From contig CAJWVJ010000007.1 of the NCBI GenBank assembly GCA_913048595.1, positions 1 through 34,211 on the forward strand: DNA of 34,211 nucleotides, in the 5' to 3' direction. Source of the DNA: an uncultured Alphaproteobacteria bacterium. GTDB taxonomy: Bacteria > Pseudomonadota > Alphaproteobacteria > Puniceispirillales > Puniceispirillaceae. Positions 9,345-19,088 of this stretch are shown here, piece by piece (the stretch's first letter is position 1; every line of letters begins with the position of its first letter). Under the pieces are notes generated by a model. The model had not been told where the DNA came from. It made no database searches and saw only the letters and a list, made by a program, of their open reading frames with translations. A program made the translations under genes and the position numbers.

Positions 9345-10463
9345 TCCATCGCCGAGAACCGGCAGCGACACGGCGAATGTCGTGACACCGTCGGCAGAGC
9401 TGGAGATCTGCATCCGGCCCCGATGCCGGTTCACGATATGCTTGACGATGGCAAGCCCGAGGCCGGTGCCGCCAATCTGGCGTGACCGCGCCTTGTCGAC
9501 CCGGTAGAACCGCTCGGTCAGGCGGTGCAGGTGCTTTTCGGAGACGGGCTCGCCCATGTTGGTGACCGAGATGACAACCAGGTCATCCCCCTGCGCGCCG
9601 ATGTCGATGTCGACGTCGATGGTGGTGTCCTCGAACCCGTATTTGATCGCATTCTCGATCAGGTTGTGAAAAACCTCGTTGATTTCGTCCGAATAGCCCT
9701 TCATCACAGGCCGGTCCGCACTGTTGGGCCGGCTGTCCGACAGCAGGATCCGCATCCGGCGCTGCGCGGCGCGCGCCTCGAGGCTGGCGATCACCGATTT
9801 CACCACCTCCAGAAGCGGCACCCGCTCGTCCGGCACGATATGCTCGTCAACCTCGACCCGCGACAGCGACAGCAGATCGTCGATCAGCCGCGACATACGT
9901 CCGGCCTCTTCCTCCATGATCTTCAGAAAACGCTGTTGCGTCGGCCAGTCCCGCACATCATTGACCAGGATGGTCTCGATGAAACCGGCAAGGCTTGTCA
10001 GCGGCGAGCGAAGCTCATGGCTGACATTGGCAACGAAATCCCGGCGGACCTTCTCGAGGTTGCGCTGCAGCGTCATGTCGAGAATCAGCACCATGATCAG
10101 CCCGTCATCCATGCGCCGGATGCGGACATTGAATTCCATGGCGACGCTTGTCTGCGAGGAATGAACCAATGTGCATGAGTTCTCGCAACTGGCAACAACC
10201 TTGCCGACATCATCCGAGGTGAAGATGTCGAGAAGCGGCCTGCCGACAAGACCTTCGCCAAGAAAGCGCACCGCGGCGCTGTTGGCGGACAGTACGATGC
10301 CGGAATCATCAGCCACAAGAAGCCCGTCATCAAGCATGCGCCCGACTTCACTGAGCACGCGTGGCTCGATGACAGATGCGGTGTCCTTGGGGGCGTTCAT
10401 CTCTGACCCGTTGCGTGTCTGCGCGGCAAGGCAGGCCTCGGCGCTGCGGTGAAAATATAGCAA
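9342..10463 (-). CDS. phoR: Phosphate regulon sensor histidine kinase PhoR (start may instead be ATG at ~10400)
   Basis: PAS-like segment, H-box [26 protein letters not shown] boxes IENAIKYG... [20 protein letters not shown]; immediately upstream of phoB. Confidence 0.92.
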   Translation of the reverse strand: MLYFHRSAEACLAAQTRNGSEMNAPKDTASVIEPRVLSEVGRMLDDGLLVADDSGIVLSANSAAVRFLGEGLVGRPLLDIFTSDDVGKVVASCENSCTLVHSSQTSVAMEFNVRIRRMDDGLIMVLILDMTLQRNLEKVRRDFVANVSHELRSPLTSLAGFIETILVNDVRDWPTQQRFLKIMEEEAGRMSRLIDDLLSLSRVEVDEHIVPDERVPLLEVVKSVIASLEARAAQRRMRILLSDSRPNSADRPVMKGYSDEINEVFHNLIENAIKYGFEDTTIDVDIDIGAQGDDLVVISVTNMGEPVSEKHLHRLTERFYRVDKARSRQIGGTGLGLAIVKHIVNRHRGRMQISSSADGVTTFAVSLPVLGDG

Positions 10464-10490
10464 GGCCGGTCGGGAGTGACCAGCCTTGCG
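10455..10490 (-). terminator. Hairpin between phoR and ppx, terminator-like on the minus strand
   Basis: Minus strand GCAAGGCTGGTCACTCCCGACCGGCCTTGC followed by TATATTTTC; 7-bp plus 4-bp stem. Confidence 0.6.
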
Positions 10491-10504
10491 AGGCGGCGTG
10501 GCGC

Positions 10505-12019
10505 CTACGCCCCCTCGATCTGCGGTGCCAGATTCGCGCTTTGCGCCAGCTGGAAGAAACGGCGCTTGGCATGGCTGTCGACAAGCGGCACGCCGCTGGG
10601 ATCGACATGCAGCGTCAGCACCCTGCCGTCATGGCTGAGACGAAGCTTCTGCAGGTCCTGTGCGGTGCCGCCGGAGAAGGTCAGCGCGAACCGCAGCCCC
10701 AGCCCGATGGTCGTGGCCTCGGCGCGGCGGCGGCGGCCAAGGATGGCGGACAGCTCCGGCGGCCGCGATTTGTTCGTCTTGCGCCCGACATAGCGGTGAT
10801 AGATGGCGGTGGCCAGCCAGATGCGTTCCTTGTGGGTGACGCAATTCACCGGCAGGCCAAGAACCCGCCGCGCGCCAAGGTCGCCGCGCACATCCTCATG
10901 TTCGTTCCAGCACATGTCCGACAGGAAACAGGCCGCCTCGAGAAGCCGTTCATAGCGCGCCCGGTTGCGTTCCGCGGTCGGGTCATCATCCGACCCGTGG
11001 CGGCGGAATAGCGGGCGAAGCAGTTCGACAAGCGCCTCCGGCACCCCGGCGAACCGGTGTGAGGCGCGCGATATCTCCTGACAGACAACCTGCAGGAAAT
11101 CGGCACGGTCACCGTCCCCGAGCTCACGGTCGGCAATCAGCCCGTCGCGGATGCTGGTGCCGCTGACGACAATCCGACCGGCGGCGCTCTGCTGAAGCAG
11201 GTTCCGCATGATCAGCGCCGCCATCGGCATGGTCTTCTGGCGGCCAAGCGGCACACCCGACATGTCGGGGGATTCGCGGCAGAAGGCAGCCAGAAGATTG
11301 TCCGCCTCGTCACCCGGGATACGAAGCCCGTGAAGCACCGGAAGCGGGTATCCGGTCTGTTCGATGTAGGCAAGCCCGAGCGCGCGGAACGACCCGCCAA
11401 CACCATAGATGCGGTCTGTCCACCCCGCGCCAAGCCAGGGGGCCTTGTCGAAGGCCGCGCTGATCTCTTCCTGCGAGACAATCGACAGATGTCCGAAATT
11501 GAAGCTTGTCGAATTCAGCACCGCGCCGCGTTCAAGCTGGACGACTTCAAGGCTGCCACCGCCAAGATCGGCGACAAGCCCCGATGCCTCGGGAATGTTC
11601 AGGGTCAGGCCGCGCGACACGAAATGCGCCTCCTCGACCTGCGTCAGCACCTGGATGGGCTTGCCGATGATGGCCTCGGCTGGACCGGTGAATTCGACCC
11701 CGTTGCGGGCGCGGCGGACCGCCGCCGTCGCCACAGCATGGATCGTGGTCACCCCCATCGCCGACATGATCCGCGCAAACCGCGACAGCGCCGCCAGCGC
11801 CACCTGGATGCGGTCCGGCTGCAGCATGTCATCCTCGCCAAGCCCCTCGCCAAGACGGCAGTTGGATCGCTCGTTGAACAGCGGGAACGGATAGCGCCCG
11901 CCGCTGGCATAGATCACAAGCCGGATGGAATTGGACCCGATATCGATCACCGCGATCGGAGCTTCGCGGCCGGTCTTGCCAATTTCGGCCAGTACGCTGG
12001 TGCCTGCCTGCATCGCCAT
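10505..12019 (-). CDS. ppx: Exopolyphosphatase / guanosine pentaphosphatase (Ppx/GppA)
   Basis: APIAVIDIGSNSIRLVIYASGGRYPFPLFNERSNCRLGEGL...VADLGGGSLEVVQLERG...; the 5' part of the 612-aa ORF overlaps thiolase and is spurious. Confidence 0.9.
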   Translation of the reverse strand: MAMQAGTSVLAEIGKTGREAPIAVIDIGSNSIRLVIYASGGRYPFPLFNERSNCRLGEGLGEDDMLQPDRIQVALAALSRFARIMSAMGVTTIHAVATAAVRRARNGVEFTGPAEAIIGKPIQVLTQVEEAHFVSRGLTLNIPEASGLVADLGGGSLEVVQLERGAVLNSTSFNFGHLSIVSQEEISAAFDKAPWLGAGWTDRIYGVGGSFRALGLAYIEQTGYPLPVLHGLRIPGDEADNLLAAFCRESPDMSGVPLGRQKTMPMAALIMRNLLQQSAAGRIVVSGTSIRDGLIADRELGDGDRADFLQVVCQEISRASHRFAGVPEALVELLRPLFRRHGSDDDPTAERNRARYERLLEAACFLSDMCWNEHEDVRGDLGARRVLGLPVNCVTHKERIWLATAIYHRYVGRKTNKSRPPELSAILGRRRRAEATTIGLGLRFALTFSGGTAQDLQKLRLSHDGRVLTLHVDPSGVPLVDSHAKRRFFQLAQSANLAPQIEGA

Positions 12020-12021
12020 TC

Positions 12022-13212
12022 TCAGACAAGCTCGATGGCGATGGCGGTGCCCTCGCCGCCACCGATGCAGATGGCGGCGATACCGCGCTTCAGTCCACGC
12101 GTCTCGAGCGCGTTCAACAAGGTCACGATGATGCGGCTTCCCGAGGCGCCGATCGGATGGCCAAGGGCGCAGGCCCCGCCATTCACATTCACCCTGTCGG
12201 CCGGGATGCCGTGTTCGTGCATGAAGGCCATGGGGACCACCGCGAAGGCCTCGTTCACCTCCCACAGATCGACATCGCCAACCGTCCAGCCAAGCCTGTC
12301 CATAAGCCTGGCCGCGGCCGGTACCGGCGCGGTGGTGAACCATTGCGGGGCATGCGAATGGCTGGCATGGGCCAGAATCCGCGCGCGTGGTTTCAGGCCC
12401 TGTTCAGCCGCCATGGCAGCGCTAGTCACCACAAGGGCCGCCGCCCCGTCGGAAATCGAGGACGCATTGGCCGCGGTCACGGTGCCATCCTTGGCGAAGG
12501 CCGGTTTCAGCTGCGGAATCTTCTCTGGCCGCGCCTTGCCGGGCTGTTCGTCGGCGGTGATGACAATCTCTCCCTTGCGGGTGGCCACGCTGACATCGGC
12601 AATCTCGCCGGCGAAGACGTCGCTGGCCTGCGCCGCCAGCGCGCGTTCCAGCGAGCGCAGCGCGAAATCATCCTGCGCCCCGCGCGAGAACTGGTAGCGC
12701 GCGGCACAATCCTCGGCAAAGCTTCCCATCAGCCGGCCGCGGTCATAGGCATCCTCCAGACCATCAAGGAACATGTGGTCCTGAATCGTCTGATGGCCAA
12801 GTCGCGCGCCGCCGCGGGTGGATGGAGACAGGTAGGGGGCGTTGGTCATGCTTTCCATGCCGCCGGCGACAACAAGGCCGGCGCTTCCTGCGCGCACAAG
12901 GTCATGCGCCATCATCACCGTCTTCATGCCCGACCCGCATACCTTGTTCAGCGTCGATGCCGGCACGTCCTCGCCAAGACCGGCAGCGAACCCCGCCTGG
13001 CGCGCCGGGGCCTGGCCCACCCCGGCAGGCAGCACGCATCCCATGATCAGCTCATCAACTGATTCGGCGCCGGTACCGGCATTGGCAAGCGCGGCGGCGA
13101 TGGCCGCCCCGCCAAGCTGCGGCGCGCTCAGCGGCGCAAAATCGCCCTGAAAAGCGCCCATTGGCGTGCGGGCGGCACCGGCAATGACGATGTGGTCGGC
13201 GGCATCTGACAT
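12022..13212 (-). CDS. Acetyl-CoA acetyltransferase (thiolase)
   Basis: MSDAADHIVIAGAARTPMGAFQGDFAPLSAPQLGGAAI...LNKVCGSGMKTVMMAHD...NVNGGACALGHPIGASGSRI...AAICIGGGEGTAIAIE. Confidence 0.95.
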   Translation of the reverse strand: MSDAADHIVIAGAARTPMGAFQGDFAPLSAPQLGGAAIAAALANAGTGAESVDELIMGCVLPAGVGQAPARQAGFAAGLGEDVPASTLNKVCGSGMKTVMMAHDLVRAGSAGLVVAGGMESMTNAPYLSPSTRGGARLGHQTIQDHMFLDGLEDAYDRGRLMGSFAEDCAARYQFSRGAQDDFALRSLERALAAQASDVFAGEIADVSVATRKGEIVITADEQPGKARPEKIPQLKPAFAKDGTVTAANASSISDGAAALVVTSAAMAAEQGLKPRARILAHASHSHAPQWFTTAPVPAAARLMDRLGWTVGDVDLWEVNEAFAVVPMAFMHEHGIPADRVNVNGGACALGHPIGASGSRIIVTLLNALETRGLKRGIAAICIGGGEGTAIAIELV

Positions 13213-13403
13213 CAGGTCTCTCCCCGGAGGCCGTGGCTGACAGCGCAACAATGGCGCGTGCCGATCCTAGGGGGCATGGCAGTCTTTTTCAAACCTTTGC
13301 GGCATCGCCGGACAATGGCTGTGTTTTTCATGCCGCCGGGCACCGGCAGCTATGGCATAATATGCGGGTGAAGGGACCCGATCGGACGAGGCAGGGCGAC
13401 AGG

Positions 13404-14699
13404 ATGCGTATTCTTCAATCAATGCTGACGGCCCTTGTCAGCGCGCCGACGCGCATCGGTGTTCTGGGCTGGCTCCAGGACCGCGAATTCGATGACGCCC
13501 CCGAGGCGCTGGTCGAAGCGGTTCTGTCGGCAACCGGCGAAGTGTCCTCGCTTGTCTGCGCGGGACGGCTTCTCGACCAGATCGAAACAATGGATGCTTC
13601 GGCGCTGGCCGACCTCGTCGCGCATCTCGCCGAGTCCCATGATCTGGACACGGCGGCGCTGTCGGCGGCGGCGGCGGCGTATGGGGGCAATCCCGACCCG
13701 AAAGGCCTTGCCGATATCGCCCGCCTTGCCGAGCCGCGCTGGGTGGAATTGTTCCGGCGGCTGAACGCCACCGATGGCGGCACCGTGCGTCTGGTAAGGC
13801 TGCGGCAGCGTGTTCTCGACATGGGTCGCAAAAATATCTCGGCGGCGCGGCTTGATGGCGGGCTGCAGTCGCTTCTTCGGATGTGGTTCAACCCCGGCTT
13901 TCTGATCCTGCAGCCGATCGACTGGTCGACGCCTGCCAATATCCTGGAGAAGATCATCGCCTATGAGGCCGTGCATGCCATCTCCTCATGGGATGATCTG
14001 CGCGCAAGGCTGGCCCCCGAAGACAGGCGGTGCTTCGCCTTCTTCCACCCGCTGATGCCAGAAGAGCCGCTGATCTTCGTCGAGGTGGCTTTGACCGAGG
14101 AGATTCCGCGGGCCATCGAACCTGTGCTGCAGATCGAGCGCGAGGCACTTGCCGCGCATCAGGCCAGCACGGCGGTGTTCTATTCGATCTCGAACTGCCA
14201 GCCCGGGCTTGCCGGTATTTCCTTCGGCAATTTCCTGATCAAACGGGTGGCGCAGGAGCTGAAGCAGGAATTTCCCGAGCTGAAGCGGTTCGTCACGCTG
14301 TCACCTGTTCCGGGGCTGATGAAATGGCTTCGCGGCGCGCAGCCCGACCTTGCCGCGCGGTTCGACGGCGCGGATGCCGGCTTCTGGAATGGCGAGGCGG
14401 CGGATCAGGAAAAGCCCTTCCTTGCCGCGGCGATGCGATATTTCACCAGGTCCGACCGGCCGGATGGCTGGCCGAATGACCCGGTGGCGCGCTTTCACCT
14501 TGGCAATGGCGCGGTTCTGGAACAGCTCAATTACGGCGGCGACAGGTCCGGCAAGAGCATGGCGCAGTCGGGCGGGCTGATGGTGAATTACCTGTATGAC
14601 CTGAAAGTGGTCGAATCGAACCACGAAGCCTTCCATGAAACCAAGGCCGTGCCGCTGTCCTCAGCGCTCAGGCAGCTGCAGAAATCAGTTTCCGGCTGA
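13404..14699 (+). CDS. Malonyl-CoA decarboxylase
   Basis: AISSWDDLRARLAPEDRRCFAFFHPLMPEEPLIFVEVALTEEIPRAIEPVL...FYSISNCQPGLAGISFGNFLIKRVAQELKQEFPELKRFVTLSPVPGLMKWL; start codon uncertain (13362 also possible). Confidence 0.9.
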   Translation: MRILQSMLTALVSAPTRIGVLGWLQDREFDDAPEALVEAVLSATGEVSSLVCAGRLLDQIETMDASALADLVAHLAESHDLDTAALSAAAAAYGGNPDPKGLADIARLAEPRWVELFRRLNATDGGTVRLVRLRQRVLDMGRKNISAARLDGGLQSLLRMWFNPGFLILQPIDWSTPANILEKIIAYEAVHAISSWDDLRARLAPEDRRCFAFFHPLMPEEPLIFVEVALTEEIPRAIEPVLQIEREALAAHQASTAVFYSISNCQPGLAGISFGNFLIKRVAQELKQEFPELKRFVTLSPVPGLMKWLRGAQPDLAARFDGADAGFWNGEAADQEKPFLAAAMRYFTRSDRPDGWPNDPVARFHLGNGAVLEQLNYGGDRSGKSMAQSGGLMVNYLYDLKVVESNHEAFHETKAVPLSSALRQLQKSVSG

Positions 14700-14713
14700 A
14701 GCGCATAGCCCGC

Positions 14714-15712
14714 TCAGCCATCCCGCCTGAGATGTGACAGGCGCTGCTGCTGCGCCGCCAGCGCGGCGTGATATTCCGCCGCCAGCCTGTCCACCAGATC
14801 AGCCACGCGCGGCACATCACCGACGCTGCCGACACCATGGCCGGCCGACCAGATATCCCGCCAGGCGGTGCGTTCGTTCGTGCGCGCGCTCAGCGCGTCG
14901 GCGATTTCGCGGCTGATCTCGGCCTCCGGCGCGCCGCCGCCTTGCGGCGCGATCCCGGCCTCGGCAAGGCTTGCGGCAAGGAAATTGGCATTGACGCCGG
15001 AGACCCGGTCGGTCTCGACGATATCCTTCACCGTGCTGTCCAAGATCATGCTCTTGTAATCTTCGGGCGAACGACATTCGGCCGTCCCGATGAAGCGCGT
15101 TCCCATATAGGCAAGGTCGGCCCCCATCACCTGCGCGGCGGCAATGTCACCGCCTGTCGCCATCGCGCCGGACAGCATCAGCGTGCCGTCAAACACCTGG
15201 CGGATTTCGTTGACAAGGGCGAAGGGGCTGGCCTTGCCGGTATGGCCGCCGGCCCCCGCCGCCACCGCGATCAGCCCGTCGACACCGGCCTCGATGGCCT
15301 TGTTCGCGTGACGCAGATTGATCACATCGTGAAACACCAGCCCGCCATAATCATGCACCGCGCCGACAAGTTCCGGCACCGCGCCAAGCGAGGTGATGAC
15401 AAGCGGCACCCGGTGGCGGATGACCATGTCGAGCTCGTCCCGAAGCGCATCATTGCTGCGATGCACGATGAGATTGGCCCCGAAAGGCGGGGCCGGATGG
15501 CCTGTTTCGGCCTCGATGGCGGCGCAGCCCTCGCCGATCTCGGTCAGCCATTCATCAAGACCTTCGACAGATCGCCGGTTCTTCACCGGCAAACTGCCGA
15601 CGATGCCGGCGCGGCAGCAGGCCAGAACCAGTTCCGGCCCGGACGCAAGAAACATCGGCGCGGCGATCAGCGGCAGCCTGAGGCGCCCGTCGAAGATCGG
15701 GGATAACGGCAT
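14714..15712 (-). CDS. NAD(P)H-dependent flavin oxidoreductase / nitronate monooxygenase family
   Basis: RLRLPLIAAPMFLASGPELVLACCRAGIVGSLP...GAGGHTG...LSGAMATGGDIAAAQVMGADLAYMGTRFIGTAE. Confidence 0.9.
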   Translation of the reverse strand: MPLSPIFDGRLRLPLIAAPMFLASGPELVLACCRAGIVGSLPVKNRRSVEGLDEWLTEIGEGCAAIEAETGHPAPPFGANLIVHRSNDALRDELDMVIRHRVPLVITSLGAVPELVGAVHDYGGLVFHDVINLRHANKAIEAGVDGLIAVAAGAGGHTGKASPFALVNEIRQVFDGTLMLSGAMATGGDIAAAQVMGADLAYMGTRFIGTAECRSPEDYKSMILDSTVKDIVETDRVSGVNANFLAASLAEAGIAPQGGGAPEAEISREIADALSARTNERTAWRDIWSAGHGVGSVGDVPRVADLVDRLAAEYHAALAAQQQRLSHLRRDG

Positions 15713-15861
15713 GGCAATCTGTCCCTGTTCACACCCCTGAGGAAAAAAACCTGATTCATCTTTCAGGGCCGGCGCGGTGATGGCAACGGGTTTCTTGCCA
15801 TCCCGCCAGCGCCGTTACAGACCGCTGGACATCAATTGAAAATCCGGACCAAGATAGCGCC

Positions 15862-16410
15862 ATGCCACATGACCATCACGACGATAACCCGCACAGCCTG
15901 CTGCCGTCCGAACCGGCGCTGAGGGTCAAGGCGCTGGAGACCATCCTTGCCGAGAAGGGGCTTGTCGATCCGGCTGCACTGGATGCCATCATCGACCTAT
16001 ATGCGCATGAGATCGGCCCGCAGATCGGCGCCAGCCTTGTGGCGAAGGCCTGGGTGGATGACGGGTTTCGCGCCGGGCTTCTTGCCGATGCCAACACCGT
16101 GATCACCCAGCTTGGCCATGGTGGCCGGCAGGGCGAGCATGTGGTTGTGGTCGAGAACAGCCCCGACACCCACAATATGGTCGTCTGCACGCTATGCAGC
16201 TGTTACCCCTGGCCGCTCCTCGGCATTCCGCCGGGATGGTACAAGTCGGACGCCTACCACGCCCGCGCCGTTCGTGAACCGCGCGCCGTGCTTGCCGAGT
16301 TCGGCGTCACCCTTGCCGACGGCATGGATGAGGCGGCGCTGGCCGCGCTGGTCACGCGTGATTCGATGATCGGCACCGGCCTGCCACGGGCCCCGGGGGC
16401 ATCGACATGA
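15862..16410 (+). CDS. nthA: Nitrile hydratase subunit alpha (cobalt-type motif)
   Basis: Metal-binding motif VVCTLCSCYPWPLLGIPPGWYKSDAYHARAVREPRAVLAEFGV; the CTLCSC form is the one associated with Co-type enzymes. Confidence 0.95.
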   Translation: MPHDHHDDNPHSLLPSEPALRVKALETILAEKGLVDPAALDAIIDLYAHEIGPQIGASLVAKAWVDDGFRAGLLADANTVITQLGHGGRQGEHVVVVENSPDTHNMVVCTLCSCYPWPLLGIPPGWYKSDAYHARAVREPRAVLAEFGVTLADGMDEAALAALVTRDSMIGTGLPRAPGAST

Positions 16411-17090
16411 CCCGCATCCATGACATGGGCGGGCGCTTCGGTGATGGTCCGGTGCCGCGCGAAGCGGATGAAACCAGGGTGTTCGCCATAGGCTGGCATG
16501 CCCGCGCGCTGGCGCTGACCGTGGCGGCAGGGGCGCTTGGCAAATGGAATATCGACGCCTCGCGCCATGGCCGCGAACGGCTGCCACCAGCCGATTACGC
16601 ACGGCTCAGCTATTACGAGAAATGGCTCGCCGGGCTGGCGAAGATGCTCGTGGAACGCGGCATCGCCACTGCCGAGGAAATCGCCGCCGGACGAAGTCCT
16701 GCGCCGGCGCCTGATGACCTGACGGAAAAATGCCTTGTCGCCGCGCGGGTGGTGCCTGCCCTTCGCAGCGGCGGACCCTCGGCGCGCAGCAGCACCGCCG
16801 CCCCGGCCTTTGCCATCGGATCGCGGGTCCGCACCCGCCCGATCGCCGAGAATGAAACCGTGGCTGGCGGCCATACCCGCCTTCCCGCCTACGCGGCCGG
16901 ACGGCCGGGCACAGTGGTTCTGCGTCATGGCGCGCATGTCTTTCCCGACAGAAACGCGCATTTCCACGGCGAGGCCCCGCGGCATCTCTACACCATCAGC
17001 TTCGCCGCCTCCGATCTGTGGCAGCATGCCGAATCCGCCGGGGACGAGGTGCGGCTCGATCTGTGGGAAAGCTATCTGGTGCCGGAATGA
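16407..17090 (+). CDS. nthB: Nitrile hydratase subunit beta
   Basis: N-terminus MTRIHDMGGRFGDGPVPREADETRVFAIGWHARALAL; C-terminal FPDRNAHFHGEAPRHLYTISFAASDLW; ATGA overlap with nthA. Confidence 0.92.
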   Translation: MTRIHDMGGRFGDGPVPREADETRVFAIGWHARALALTVAAGALGKWNIDASRHGRERLPPADYARLSYYEKWLAGLAKMLVERGIATAEEIAAGRSPAPAPDDLTEKCLVAARVVPALRSGGPSARSSTAAPAFAIGSRVRTRPIAENETVAGGHTRLPAYAAGRPGTVVLRHGAHVFPDRNAHFHGEAPRHLYTISFAASDLWQHAESAGDEVRLDLWESYLVPE

Positions 17091-17425
17091 CAGGGGGTAT
17101 GACGGGCGGACCCGGACCTGACATGCCCTTTGCCGCGCCCTGGCATGCCGCCGCCTTTGCGATGACGGTGCATCTTCATGAACGTGGCCTGTTCACCTGG
17201 CCTGACTGGGCCGCGGCGCTTGGCCGGGCCCTTGCCGCCGACGAGAAGGCAGGCCGCCTTGACGGAAGCGATGATTACTACCGCGCCTGGATTGCCGCTC
17301 TTCAGGAGCTGCTGGCGGCGAACGGCGTCGCCGGCGCGCCGGAGATCGAGACTGTGATGAAGGAATGGAAGGCCGCCTATCTGGCGACCCCTCATGGAGA
17401 GCCGGTGAGGCTGGCGGCGCGCTAG
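17087..17425 (+). CDS. Nitrile hydratase accessory/activator protein
   Basis: MTGGMTGGPGPDMPFAAPWHAAAFAMTVHLHERGLFTWPDWAAALGRALAA...DDYYRAWIAALQELLAANG; beta-N-terminus-like fold, ATGA overlap with the beta subunit gene. Confidence 0.85.
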   Translation: MTGGMTGGPGPDMPFAAPWHAAAFAMTVHLHERGLFTWPDWAAALGRALAADEKAGRLDGSDDYYRAWIAALQELLAANGVAGAPEIETVMKEWKAAYLATPHGEPVRLAAR

Positions 17426-18264
17426 CTGTCGGTCCAGACAGGGCGGCGCTTTTCGATGAAGGCATTGATTCCCTCCTCGGCATCGCGCGCCAGCATGTTC
17501 TCGACCATCACCGCCGCCGCATGCTCATAGGCCCCGGCGAGGGTCTTTTCCGCCTGCTGATAGAAGGCAGGCTTGCCAAAAGCGACAGTGGCGGTGGATT
17601 TGGCGGCAATCTTGCGGGCCGTCTCCATCACCCGCCCGGTCAGCTCGGCGGCCGGAACGGCGTCATTCACCAGCCCGATTTCGGCGGCGCGCGGTGCCGG
17701 ACAGGGATCACCCGTCAACAGCATTTCCATGGCGTGCTTGGCCGCCACCTTGCGCGACAGGGCCACCATCGGGGTTGAGCAGAACAGTCCGATATGGACG
17801 CCAGGCGTGGCGAAATGCGCCTCTTCAGCGGCAAAGGCAAGATCGCAGCTGGCCACAAGCTGGCAGCCGGCCGCGGTCGCGGTGCCGGCCACCTCGGCGA
17901 TCACCGGCTTGGGATTGGCCGGAATGGAAGACATCAGCGCGGCGCATTGCGTCATCACCCTGGTGAAATAGGCGCGACCACGGTCCGCCACATGCGCCGG
18001 GTCCCGGCGCGCCGCGGTCATTTCCTTCAGATTGTGGCCGGCGCAGAACACCGGACCGGTGGCGGCGATGACCACCACCCGAACCGCCGGGTCCGCCGCG
18101 GCATCCGCCAGCGCGGCCGCCAGCGCCGTCATCATCGCCTCGGACAGGGCGTTGCGCGAGGCCGGCGCGTTCAGGGTGAGCCGCAGGACGCCGTCACCGT
18201 CAAGGTCGGCCAGAACAAGGTTTTGGTTGTCATCGGCGGTTATCTTGGTCATGGCGCACTCCAA
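17422..18264 (-). CDS. Enoyl-CoA hydratase/isomerase family protein
   Basis: LTLNAPASRNALSEAMMTALAAAL...GPVFCAGHNLKEM...PKPVIAEVAGTATAAGCQLVASCDLAFAAEEAHFATPGVHIGLF. Confidence 0.93.
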   Translation of the reverse strand: MECAMTKITADDNQNLVLADLDGDGVLRLTLNAPASRNALSEAMMTALAAALADAAADPAVRVVVIAATGPVFCAGHNLKEMTAARRDPAHVADRGRAYFTRVMTQCAALMSSIPANPKPVIAEVAGTATAAGCQLVASCDLAFAAEEAHFATPGVHIGLFCSTPMVALSRKVAAKHAMEMLLTGDPCPAPRAAEIGLVNDAVPAAELTGRVMETARKIAAKSTATVAFGKPAFYQQAEKTLAGAYEHAAAVMVENMLARDAEEGINAFIEKRRPVWTDS

Positions 18265-18320
18265 GCCTGATCACAGGGGAAGGCTAGCGCCGCTGCGGCC
18301 AGGCTGGCAAGACGCGGCGG

Positions 18321-19034
18321 TCAGCTTTCATCGGAAAGGCCGCTTGTGTTGTCGGCCTTGGGCCGCTTGGTGTCGATGGCCACCCCGGTCTCGACAAACA
18401 TGATCTGTTCGGCGAGGCCGGTGGTGAAATCACCCATACGTTCGAGATTCTTGGCAATGAACAGCAGATGCGCGCCGTTCAGTGCGGAAATCTCACCAGC
18501 TTCCATCTGTTCGATGACATGGCGGAATATATTGGTGTGAAGCTTGTCGACATGCATATCGGAATTGCGGATGGCCTGGGCGGTTTCGAGATCACCTTGC
18601 TGATAGGCGTCCATCACGTCATCGATCATCGACGCCACCATGGTGCCGATCTCGATCAGCTGGTCCCAGGGAAGCTGGTTCGCGTCGCTTTCCATGATGG
18701 CCTTGGTGCGCTTGCCGACATTGCGGGCATAGTCACCAATGCGCTCGAGGCTGTGCGCCGCCTTGGCAGCCGACAGCACGCGGCGCAGATCATCGGCGCG
18801 CGGCGCACGGACCGTGATCACCATAAGCACCCGTTCATTGACCTCGGCCTCCAGCGCGTCGAGCTCCGCATCCTGCTCGATCATCATCTGCACACGGTTT
18901 TCCTGGAAGTCCGACATGGCGCGAAGGCAGGCGTTCAGCTGCCGGCTGGCAAGCATGCCAAGGCGCACGAGTCCCATATTCAGGTCCGCAAGGTCCTTTT
19001 CGAAGGCGCTGCTTGTATGTGCCGGCTGGTTCAC
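18321..19034 (-). CDS. phoU: Phosphate transport system regulatory protein PhoU (probable GTG start)
   Basis: AFEKDLADLNMGLVRLGMLASRQLNACLRAM...RAPRADDLRRVLSAAKAAHSLERIGDYARNVGKR...LERMGDFTTGLAEQI; follows pstB. Confidence 0.93.
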   Translation of the reverse strand: MNQPAHTSSAFEKDLADLNMGLVRLGMLASRQLNACLRAMSDFQENRVQMMIEQDAELDALEAEVNERVLMVITVRAPRADDLRRVLSAAKAAHSLERIGDYARNVGKRTKAIMESDANQLPWDQLIEIGTMVASMIDDVMDAYQQGDLETAQAIRNSDMHVDKLHTNIFRHVIEQMEAGEISALNGAHLLFIAKNLERMGDFTTGLAEQIMFVETGVAIDTKRPKADNTSGLSDES

Positions 19035-19088
19035 CTGATGTCCTTTGCTTGCTTCATAATGCCTCGGTACGCGCACCTGCGCGGCGGA

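Noticed and set aside
12020-12343. N-terminal extension of the ppx ORF
   Set aside because: Overlaps the thiolase C-terminus in another frame; conserved Ppx homology starts near APIAVIDIGSNS, so the ATG at 12019 is preferred.
11330-12697. 455-aa plus-strand ORF
   Set aside because: Antisense to ppx and thiolase; shadow ORF of GC-rich sequence.
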